The notes beneath the pieces are model-generated. The model was not told the origin of the DNA, ran no database searches, and worked only from the letters and a program-made list of their open reading frames with translations. 19,102 nucleotides of DNA from JAVVEG01 sp041689205 (GTDB taxonomy: Bacteria > Pseudomonadota > Gammaproteobacteria > Pseudomonadales > Pseudohongiellaceae): positions 1 to 19,102 of the forward strand of contig JBDNGQ010000053.1 in NCBI GenBank assembly GCA_041689205.1, given 5' to 3'. The position numbers and the translations under genes are program-made. Positions 1 to 6,102 of this stretch are shown here, piece by piece; position 1 is the first letter of the stretch; every line of letters begins with the position of its first letter.

Positions 1-2104
1 CCGCCCCGTTGCTGGCCGCCCCTGTCACCGTAAAGTAACTGCCATCAGTAAGACCATCTGTGTCGCTGGCCGTCAGTGTGCCCGTGATCGCCCCGCCATC
101 CTCCGCGCCCGTGCCACTGGTATTACCACCAATCACAGTCGACGCGCAGCCTGCCGCGGCCGCCGTGAGTTCCGCCGCCGCAGCAGCAGCGTTGGAAACA
201 AATACCAAATCGGTGGCCTCAATCCGGGTGTCAACCGTGGCCATCAGTGTCAGCTCGCCCGCGGTAATGCCATCACCACCCGATTCGAGATACTGATAAA
301 TCGCCGAACTGTTGGCGTCGGTGACAATAAAGAAAGCGACGACGCCGTTGCTGGCGTTGGTCCAAGTCGCCCCGGCCTGCAGTTGGGCCGCCGACTCGGC
401 CACACTGTCCGCAGCGCCAGTCACGACCGAGTCCAAGAAATAAACATTTCCTGCAGTCACCGTTAAGGCACCGGTCACGGCCGTGGTTGCGGTTTGCGTC
501 GTCATGGCGGCCAGATTGAGCTTGTCAACGCCCGTCGTGAATTGGGTGATGGTGTCGCTGCCGTTGGTTGCCGCATTGGCGCCGAAAATGACGGTATCGA
601 TGTCGCCTCCGTCCGCCCCGAGCGCGATGCGGTCATTGCCGGCACCACTGTCGATGATGTCTGCGCCCGCACCCGCCGTGATGATGTCATCTCCCTCGCC
701 ACTGAAAATGATGTCTGCACCCGCACCCGTGGTGATGATGTCGTGGCCCGCACCACTGACGACGATGTCTGCACCATCACCCGTAGTGATCGTGTCATGG
801 CCCGCACCACTGATGACGATGCCTGCACCATCGCCCGTGGTGATGGTGTCGTTGCCGGTGCCGGTGGTCACTTTGTTGTCGCCGACGCCTGCGGTGATGG
901 TGTTGTTGCCGTCGCCGCCACAGATGATGGCGTTACCGGCGCCCGTCGTGATGGTGTCGTTTCCGGTGCCGGTGGTCACTTTGTTGTCGCCAGCGCCTGC
1001 GGTGATGGTGTTGTTGCCGTCGCCACCACGGATGAAGGCGTTGCCGGCGCCCGTCGTGATGGTGTCGTTTCCCAACAGCGTGTGGATGATGGCGTTGCCG
1101 GCTGCCGTCGTGATGGTGTCGTTTCCGCCCAAGCCGTAAATGGTGAAGTCGCCCGCACCGGCGGTGTAGGTATCATTACCCGTTGTCAGGTTAATCTCAA
1201 ACGATGCCTTTTCAACAGCAATCGAGACGCCGTCAATCTGCAGCACCGCATGGTCATTATCAAGCGCAAATCCGAGCTTATTTGTGTCCTGTCCAGTCAG
1301 TCGCGCCGCAAACACCTGCCCTTCATCGCCTGGGGAATCGTTGTTACCATTTAAATGTCGATCCAGCGCGTGTCCAATCTCTTCCAGCAACACCTGGCGG
1401 ATAAAGTCGCTGCTGAAACCCATGTTGATCCAGTCGGCATTGACATAAATACGCTCGCTACCGGTGTGTCCCACTGCGGCATAGGCGGCCAGTGCGCCGT
1501 TAAGATCCGCGCTGCTGCGCAGTTCTATAACAATGCCGAACCCTTCGCCGCCCAGCAGGTCAGCAATTGCAGCAGCGTTGGCAGTAAACGTTTCGGGGTC
1601 AGTGCCGGCATTACCAAACACTTCCTGCAGCAGTGGCAGATAATGTTCCGCGTCTGTCGGCGCACTCAGCAGTTGCTCAACCTGCGCCAGCGCAGTTTCC
1701 CAGGTATCTATGGCTACCGGGTTGTTAAGCAGAGCAGCACCTTCGATGATCAATTGCTGCGGAACACTATTATCAGTGTCAGCGTTATCAGAGTCAGAGC
1801 TATCGCTGGCAATGTTATCGGTGTCAGCCGCATCGCTTTCTAAGGTATCGTCGCGATTCTCATAAGCAGGCCCATAGACGGCCGTCTCCAGCGCGCTGAT
1901 CACCAGGTCGGAATCTGACGTGAACAGCGTAGAATCGGTGACCAGCGTGTCGGCCACATCGGCCATGCCGGCGCCATCGAACATGAAGCGCGGTTCCAGC
2001 GCCATCAAACCAGGCGAGGAGCGCACCAGTTGATTTTTCTTCGAATTTTGTTTACCTGCTGCCTTCTTTGCTGCTGCAGCTTTTTTATCCGATTTAGACT
2101 TCAT
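1..2104 (-). CDS. Giant RTX/VCBS calcium-binding surface protein (N-terminal 701 aa; C-terminus beyond window)
   Basis: The frame is open from ATG at 2104 to the left edge (701 codons, no stop), with GAGGG six bases upstream at 2111-2115. Seen in order: a Lys/Ala-rich head without a Sec signal (1-30); ALEPRFMFDGAG (35-46), like the LEPR-type N-terminal motif of giant secreted proteins; an acidic Ser/Asp-rich linker (about 55-115); an LLEEIGHALD helix (239-248) followed by DSPGDEG (256-262), resembling a zinc-protease helix with the first His replaced by Glu; RTX-like G-x-G-x-D nonapeptides (about 306-505); a capping stretch containing ITQFTTGVDKLNL; and the start of a VCBS repeat (657 on, GTGAEDGGAITGTL). 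The likely role is a Ca2+-folded adhesin or matrix protein exported to the surface, probably by the adjacent TolC/adaptor pair (inferred). Total length and C-terminal signal are unknown. Confidence 0.88.
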   Translation of the reverse strand, partial: MKSKSDKKAAAAKKAAGKQNSKKNQLVRSSPGLMALEPRFMFDGAGMADVADTLVTDSTLFTSDSDLVISALETAVYGPAYENRDDTLESDAADTDNIASDSSDSDNADTDNSVPQQLIIEGAALLNNPVAIDTWETALAQVEQLLSAPTDAEHYLPLLQEVFGNAGTDPETFTANAAAIADLLGGEGFGIVIELRSSADLNGALAAYAAVGHTGSERIYVNADWINMGFSSDFIRQVLLEEIGHALDRHLNGNNDSPGDEGQVFAARLTGQDTNKLGFALDNDHAVLQIDGVSIAVEKASFEINLTTGNDTYTAGAGDFTIYGLGGNDTITTAAGNAIIHTLLGNDTITTGAGNAFIRGGDGNNTITAGAGDNKVTTGTGNDTITTGAGNAIICGGDGNNTITAGVGDNKVTTGTGNDTITTGDGAGIVISGAGHDTITTGDGADIVVSGAGHDIITTGAGADIIFSGEGDDIITAGAGADIIDSGAGNDRIALGADGGDIDTVIFGANAATNGSDTITQFTTGVDKLNLAAMTTQTATTAVTGALTVTAGNVYFLDSVVTGAADSVAESAAQLQAGATWTNASNGVVAFFIVTDANSSAIYQYLESGGDGITAGELTLMATVDTRIEATDLVFVSNAAAAAAELTAAAAGCASTVIGGNTSGTGAEDGGAITGTLTASDTDGLTDGSYFTVTGAASNGA
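746..853 (-). repeat. 54-bp tandem pair in the RTX block
   Basis: Bases 746-799 and 800-853 form two 54-bp units with seven mismatches by hand alignment. Each encodes 18 residues (two nonapeptides of the form SGAGxDxITTGDGAxIV). This is an older or more diverged expansion than the neighbouring 108-bp pair. It carries the more canonical GAD/GHD calcium-site residues, whereas the 108-bp units have several Asn substitutions (GNN, GDN). Confidence 0.75.
841..1056 (-). repeat. Two near-identical 108-bp tandem units in the RTX block
   Basis: Bases 841-948 and 949-1056 match at 101 of 108 positions by hand alignment. Each unit encodes 36 residues, that is four RTX nonapeptides, so the duplication keeps both frame and beta-roll register. 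A degraded third copy begins at 1057. This looks like recent in-frame expansion of the calcium-binding array. Confidence 0.85.
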
Positions 2105-2194
2105 GTTAATCCCTCACTCTATGGGGCTATCTGCTGTGCATTATTTTTTCGGTAGTACTTCAGCCGGTCTTACAATTATTGTTCATTTCGCGAT

Positions 2195-2974
2195 CTAAAG
2201 GCCTGTCGGTACGCTCAAGAGCACGGTGCCACTCATTCCTGCAATCAGTTCCGGATGCTGCCCCTCAAACGAGGCAGAGACCTTAACGGACTGACTCACA
2301 GGGTCCACACGTGCACCAATTCGATTAAGTTTTGACGCATACGATTTACCGGTTTCATCGATCATCACTTCAAAAGCAAAGTCCTTCGTCATCCAACTCA
2401 ACCAGCGCGAAGGCACGATAAACTCGAGTTCCAGATTGCTGTCATCCAGAATGTCGAGCAAAGGGTCACCCACCTGCACGAACTGCTTCGCACGCACCAG
2501 CTGATCCGCAATACGGCCGGAGAAAGGCGCACGGATTTCGCACTTGGACAGAAGCGCCTGGTTAAACGCAACTTCAGCCTGAGCTTTATCCAGCTCGGCC
2601 TGCGACAGATCCAGCTCCAGCTTGCCCACCGAGTTCAGTTCATCCAATCGCAGATTCGCGGACGCCACACTCTGTGCTGAGCGCTCCTGAGCCTGGGCTT
2701 TTTGCAGCTGTGCCTCTTGCAGCGAACAATCCAGCGCAATCAATACCTGCCCGGACCTGAAAGAGCCGCCCTCCTGCACGCTGATACTGCTGATAATTGC
2801 ACTCACCTCAGAGGCCAGAGTGGTGTATTGCAGGGGGATCAACTGGCCGCGGATCTCCTGGCGCTCTATTGCCGACTGCGCATGCGCCGTGTTAGTCGCC
2901 TGCCCTGAAAGCAGCCCTGCGCACAGCAGGCCGATTAAGACAAACATGGGAACCACTCGTTTCTTCATAAACAT
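2195..2974 (-). CDS. Short periplasmic adaptor (HlyD/RND membrane-fusion family)
   Basis: A 259-aa adaptor linking an inner-membrane exporter to a TolC-type channel. It has a cleavable Sec signal (KKR, hydrophobic 10-24, likely cut after AHA at 30-32), a first lipoyl half (about 50-82), an alpha-helical hairpin rich in Ala/Gln/Glu (85-142), a second lipoyl half with the family motif CEIRAPFSGRI (145-155), then a beta-barrel portion. It is shorter than typical RND adaptors (about 350-400 aa) and lacks most of the membrane-proximal domain. Cys83 and Cys145 flank the hairpin base and could pair. An upstream in-frame TTG (2983) overlaps the tolC stop but abuts the AGGAG with no spacing, so ATG 2974 is preferred. 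Co-transcribed with the tolC-like gene; the RTX giant follows by 90 bases, suggesting it is the cargo (inferred). Confidence 0.85.
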   Translation of the reverse strand: MFMKKRVVPMFVLIGLLCAGLLSGQATNTAHAQSAIERQEIRGQLIPLQYTTLASEVSAIISSISVQEGGSFRSGQVLIALDCSLQEAQLQKAQAQERSAQSVASANLRLDELNSVGKLELDLSQAELDKAQAEVAFNQALLSKCEIRAPFSGRIADQLVRAKQFVQVGDPLLDILDDSNLELEFIVPSRWLSWMTKDFAFEVMIDETGKSYASKLNRIGARVDPVSQSVKVSASFEGQHPELIAGMSGTVLLSVPTGL

Positions 2975-2979
2975 AGCGC

Positions 2980-4467
2980 TCAACTCCTGTAATCCATTTC
3001 TTTGAACATCTGTATCTGCTGGATTAATTCTTCCAGACTCATCTCGCTGACATTGCCGATCGGTGCTTCCGTCCCCAACGTGTATTCAAGTCTGGCCAGG
3101 GAGGCCTGCGTCTCCGCCCATGCCTGGTAGCGGCGCAACAAACTCAGCAGAGCTGCGGTTTCGCTGTTGATGACATCGAGCGTACTTTGCAGGCGAGCCT
3201 CCTCGCGATTGGTGACCTGCGCCAGCAGACGTCGATCCGCATCCCATATCTGCTCGGCACGACGGAACTGGCCGATGGAATTGGCAAACTGCAGACGAGC
3301 CAGGTGCAGCTGAGCCAGCACCGCCATCTGCATGGCCATGCGGCGCTGGTCGGCCAGCACCACACCGGATTCGGCCAGATTCAATCTGGCGGGAGCGCTG
3401 AGCAGGCTGAACAGATTAAAAGACAACTGCGCACCAATCTGGTCCCAGTTGCTATTCACCAGGAAGCGATCAGTATCGTAATTAATGTTGTAGTCGAAAC
3501 TCAGGTTAGGGAACAGCCCCACCAACGTCTTGCGCACCTCCAGGCGGGCAATGCTGGCGTTGTAATGCTGTTCGCGGATGTCAGCATTCTGGCCCATGGT
3601 TATTTCCTCCATGGTTTCAATGGACACCTGCAGCAACTGAGCGTTCAGGATCATATCCGGCTCATTGACGCGGATAGTTACTCCCAGAGGGGCATTGATC
3701 AGCGCAGCCAACTCGATCTGGGCAGTGGAGAGCTCCTGGCGAATGGCTTCCAGCAGCCGCAGATTTTCCAGCAACTGGCGCTGATAACGGAGGTTTTCCA
3801 CCGGGTCGCTGACCAGCTCCAATTCTGCCTGGCGTGCATCGCGCAGCGCACTCTCTGCCATTTCAATGGCATCACGAACCTCGCCCTCCATCTGCTGGGC
3901 ACTGGCAGCACGCCAGAACGCGATATGCACATCCTGTTTGACCAGGTGCATGGCTTTGCGACGCCTCTCATACGCTATCACCACACGATCACCTTGCTGC
4001 TGGGCATTGTAATAGCCCATACCCAGATCCAGCAGGCTCCAACTGACGCCAGCATTGGAGAGCACATGGTCTTTCTCTTGAGAGATAAAACGCGAAGGGG
4101 ATTCCTCACCGGTGGCGCTGTCCCTGCTCTGGCTGATACGGTCGTTGTTGCGGCTGGTATAACCGGCCTGGGACAGCATCGCTGGCAGCATGTCGTAATT
4201 GTTGACATCGAGCTGATTGAGCTCTAATGCCTGCTCCATCATTCGGGTACGGACACCGGTATTGTATTTCAGCGCTCTGGCGAGAGCCTCATCAAGAGTC
4301 AGCTCCAAGACCAGCGGCGGCACTTCCTGGGATACGCGCGTGCGATCAAGCCGCGCCTGCTGCATCAGGGCGACGTCCGTAATTGCTTCGGGCTGCACCA
4401 TCACACAGCCCGTCAGGCTCAGCAGGCTGAAAGCAGCCATACTCATCAGTTTTCCAACTGCTCGCAT
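2980..4467 (-). CDS. TolC/OprM-like outer-membrane efflux lipoprotein
   Basis: A 495-aa protein of the outer-membrane efflux family, which forms trimeric channel-tunnels across the outer membrane and periplasm. The N-terminus is a lipoprotein signal with lipobox LTGC (Cys21), so it should be lipid-anchored like OprM rather than free like TolC. The rest shows the family's two long helical repeats, rich in Ala/Gln/Glu/Arg, with beta-strand stretches such as FLVNSNWDQIGAQLSFNLFS near the middle. A TTG one codon upstream (4470) gives a longer reading, but ATG 4467 is preferred. The stop (TGA 2982-2980) sits just before the adaptor gene, so the two are coupled. Likely partner of that adaptor in exporting the RTX protein or in efflux; no inner-membrane pump is visible. 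Confidence 0.88.
   Translation of the reverse strand: MRAVGKLMSMAAFSLLSLTGCVMVQPEAITDVALMQQARLDRTRVSQEVPPLVLELTLDEALARALKYNTGVRTRMMEQALELNQLDVNNYDMLPAMLSQAGYTSRNNDRISQSRDSATGEESPSRFISQEKDHVLSNAGVSWSLLDLGMGYYNAQQQGDRVVIAYERRRKAMHLVKQDVHIAFWRAASAQQMEGEVRDAIEMAESALRDARQAELELVSDPVENLRYQRQLLENLRLLEAIRQELSTAQIELAALINAPLGVTIRVNEPDMILNAQLLQVSIETMEEITMGQNADIREQHYNASIARLEVRKTLVGLFPNLSFDYNINYDTDRFLVNSNWDQIGAQLSFNLFSLLSAPARLNLAESGVVLADQRRMAMQMAVLAQLHLARLQFANSIGQFRRAEQIWDADRRLLAQVTNREEARLQSTLDVINSETAALLSLLRRYQAWAETQASLARLEYTLGTEAPIGNVSEMSLEELIQQIQMFKEMDYRS
2984..2988 (-). promoter_or_regulatory. Shine-Dalgarno AGGAG that decides the adaptor start
   Basis: AGGAG on the minus strand lies nine bases before ATG 2974 and directly abuts the alternative TTG at 2983. 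Zero spacing cannot work for the TTG, so this site fixes the start at 2974. It lies inside the last codons of the upstream tolC-like gene, as expected for translational coupling. Confidence 0.7.
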
Positions 4468-4475
4468 CAATGCAT
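4467..4475 (-). other. Two-codon leader ORF overlapping the tolC-like start
   Basis: On the minus strand ATG CAT TGA (4475-4467) ends in the A of the tolC-like ATG (TGATG overlap). The only Shine-Dalgarno-like sequence, AGAAG (4482-4486), is six bases from this mini-ORF but fourteen from the tolC ATG. Initiation may therefore occur at the mini-ORF and be passed on by termination-reinitiation. It could equally be chance, given only three codons. Confidence 0.3.
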
Positions 4476-4544
4476 CCGTTTCTTCTAATTCTTAAAAATC
4501 AGCCATATACCCACTGTGGCCAAAGGTATGGCGGGCACCTTGGC

Positions 4545-4572
4545 ATAGTAATGGTTGTTTCGTGAAACTCAA
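4545..4572 (-). promoter_or_regulatory. Candidate sigma70 promoter for the tolC-adaptor genes
   Basis: On the minus strand a -35-like TTGAGT (4572-4567; 4/6 match) is followed after 16 bases by a -10-like TACTAT (4550-4545; 4/6 match). Transcription would start near 4538, about 70 bases before the tolC ATG. Matches are moderate and found by eye, but this is the only gap of useful size upstream of the operon. Confidence 0.35.
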
Positions 4573-4598
4573 AAACTAAATGGGGGAGAAATAGGGTG

Positions 4599-4618
4599 CT
4601 TTTGATGTGCGTCACAAA
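4599..4618. promoter_or_regulatory. Possible CRP-family operator
   Basis: TTTGA-TGTGCG-TCACA (4601-4616) matches the CRP core TGTGA-N6-TCACA at 9 of 10 defined positions and is flanked by A/T. Its centre (about 4608.5) would lie near -70 relative to the candidate tolC promoter, a spacing used by class I CRP activation. Assignment to CRP rather than another family member is inference. The rest of 4620-4741 shows no clear feature and no convincing terminator for the preceding cassette. Confidence 0.35.
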
Positions 4619-4741
4619 TACTTAATTAAGTTGTGTTGATGGGTGAGAGCAGCCAAACCGTGCGCTGCCGCAGATCAACCAGGTCAGCTGCAGTGTTGAG
4701 TTACAGGTCATATACGCGGCATTCAGCTGCCCGGTTCAGGC

Positions 4742-5101
4742 TTAGCCGGTCTTGCCCATCAGAACTATTCCGGCAAGGATAAAGCCAGCCCCGGCCAGTT
4801 GATAAACAGTGATCACTTCATTGAACACAAAACGCCCAATGACCAGAACCAACAGCACCGAGAGGCCGGTATAAACCGGGTACAAAGTTGATACCGGACT
4901 GCTGCGCAGGACCAGTATGTAGTAGAAAAAAACCAGACCGTAGATAGCCAGCGAGAGCAGCACATAACGCCACTGCTCCAACATCAACTGCATATAGTTG
5001 CTGTGCGTCTGCACGGACACCCATTTCAACAGGCCATGGGATGAGGCCAGCAGGAAAGCCAGCAGAAACGCATGCGTTAACAGAACAGTATATTTACTCA
5101 C
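4742..5101 (-). CDS. Small four-helix DMT/EamA-type membrane protein, probable lipid-linked sugar flippase
   Basis: 119 aa with four hydrophobic helices (about 5-27, 43-66, 70-90, 97-116), the size and layout of SMR/ArnE-ArnF proteins. The C-terminal half reads like the DMT signature (STLYPVYTGLSVLLVLVIG, then QLAGAGFILAGI). The membrane-embedded Glu that drives drug/proton exchange in SMR pumps is not apparent in helix 1, where the sequence is LASSHGLLKW. That favours lipid-linked sugar translocation over drug efflux. The start is GTG, and GTGA overlaps the TGA of the upstream glycosyltransferase by four bases, so the two are translationally coupled. In this position GtrA or ArnE/F would do the flipping. 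Substrate unknown. Confidence 0.75.
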   Translation of the reverse strand: MSKYTVLLTHAFLLAFLLASSHGLLKWVSVQTHSNYMQLMLEQWRYVLLSLAIYGLVFFYYILVLRSSPVSTLYPVYTGLSVLLVLVIGRFVFNEVITVYQLAGAGFILAGIVLMGKTG

Positions 5102-6099
5102 CGCGTCTCATCCAGGTTGCTTTTATTTTTGTCCAGCAGATAAGTCGGACGCTTTTTGACTTCATCGTAAATCTTGCCAACGTAGATGCCGATCATCCCG
5201 ACGCTGAACATCAAAATGCTGCCAATCAACAGTATCAGTAATATCACGGTGGTAAATCCATCCACCGCATTGCCGGCAAGTTTATCAAACAGCGCAATAC
5301 TGCCAATTACCAGGCTGATCACAAAAGTGAGGCCTCCGAGCAGAGTAACAATCTGCAGCGGAAATGCGGTGAATGAGGTAATCGAGGATACGGCATACCG
5401 AAACAGCGCCATATTGCCCCACGAGGAACGCGCACGGACAGAAGCAGGCACATCGAAAAATATCCGCGCAGTTGGGAAGCTCATCCACTTGACCAGACCG
5501 CGGAAGAAACGGTTATGCTCGGGCAGACGGCAGTAAGCTGTGACCACCTGCTTATCCAGCAGTTTAAAATCGGTATCACCACTGATACTCAAGGTGGTCA
5601 GAAAGTTGAACAACCGGTAGTAACTGCGTACCAGCAGGTTTTTTGTCAGGGTCTCATCCCCTCTGGATGCTTTGACTGCCTCCACCACCAGGTAACCCTG
5701 TTGCCAGCGTTCAAGCATTTCTGTCAGTAATGCGGGAGGGTGCTGCAGATCGCTGTCCATTACGATAACTGCATCGAAATCTTCCGCATTGCTTAGACCC
5801 GCCAGTATTGCTGCTTCTTTGCCGAAATGGCGACTCAGACTCAGCAGCCTGATATTGTGATCCAGCAGTCCCCTCTTCAATACCACGTCCGCAGTCTGAT
5901 CCGAGGAACCATCATCGACCACAATAAGCGTGAACTTTACCGCACTGTCTACCTGGTCGTGAGCATGAGCATGATTAAGAGCGTGATCAAGACTATGAGC
6001 CTGCGTATAAGCAAGAGTGTGACTCAGAATCACGGACAGATTGGCATCAATGTCAGCCGCTTCATTCAGCACCGGAATAATGATTGCAACAGATTTCAT
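5098..6099 (-). CDS. Polyprenyl-phosphate glycosyltransferase (GT2, GtrB/ArnC/DPMS type)
   Basis: 333 aa. The family moves a sugar from a nucleotide donor to undecaprenyl phosphate at the cytoplasmic face. Seen: the opening strand IIIPVLNE (6-13), VVDDGSSD (60-67) for nucleotide binding, the metal-binding DSD (115-117) in VMDSDLQHPP, SISGDTDFKLLD in mid-protein, and two C-terminal membrane helices (about 240-270 and 280-312) typical of GtrB/ArnC. The odd feature is a His-rich insert at about 27-49 between the first strand and the DDGS strand, making this loop longer than usual. Only three bases separate it from the upstream GT-C-like gene, and it overlaps the downstream flippase gene. Which sugar it uses cannot be read. 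Confidence 0.88.
   Translation of the reverse strand: MKSVAIIIPVLNEAADIDANLSVILSHTLAYTQAHSLDHALNHAHAHDQVDSAVKFTLIVVDDGSSDQTADVVLKRGLLDHNIRLLSLSRHFGKEAAILAGLSNAEDFDAVIVMDSDLQHPPALLTEMLERWQQGYLVVEAVKASRGDETLTKNLLVRSYYRLFNFLTTLSISGDTDFKLLDKQVVTAYCRLPEHNRFFRGLVKWMSFPTARIFFDVPASVRARSSWGNMALFRYAVSSITSFTAFPLQIVTLLGGLTFVISLVIGSIALFDKLAGNAVDGFTTVILLILLIGSILMFSVGMIGIYVGKIYDEVKKRPTYLLDKNKSNLDETR
5953..6000 (-). repeat. 12-bp imperfect repeat encoding a His-rich tetrapeptide ladder
   Basis: Four 12-base units encode AHSL, DHAL, NHAH and AHDQ (residues 34-49 of the glycosyltransferase). His recurs every fourth residue with extra His in the last units, and the codon pattern (GCT/GAT/AAT CAY GCT CTT) shows it arose by slippage of a short unit. 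Confidence 0.65.
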
Positions 6100-6102
6100 A
6101 CG

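Noticed and set aside
483..1354. Long plus-strand open frames (483-1139 and 494-1354) opposite the RTX block
   Set aside because: They are mirror readings of the in-frame nonapeptide repeats; their low-complexity sequence (PAPVVMVS, DDVCTRTR) follows from the repeat period, and the minus frame has recognisable RTX and VCBS domains and a good ribosome site.
2975..2983. TTG start at 2983 for the adaptor
   Set aside because: It abuts AGGAG with no spacing; ATG 2974 has the proper nine-base spacing and leaves a normal Sec signal.
3187..4227. 346-codon plus-strand frame opposite the tolC-like gene
   Set aside because: The opposite strand carries a full outer-membrane efflux protein with lipobox; the plus reading has no recognisable domain or ribosome site.
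4620..4630. CTTAATTAAG palindrome downstream of the CRP-like site
   Set aside because: A short A/T palindrome without a second copy or known operator match; likely chance.
4680..4741. Terminator after the glycosylation cassette
   Set aside because: Only weak stems (TGCG-GCAG-CGCA) and no U-tract; not enough to call, so readthrough toward tolC remains possible.
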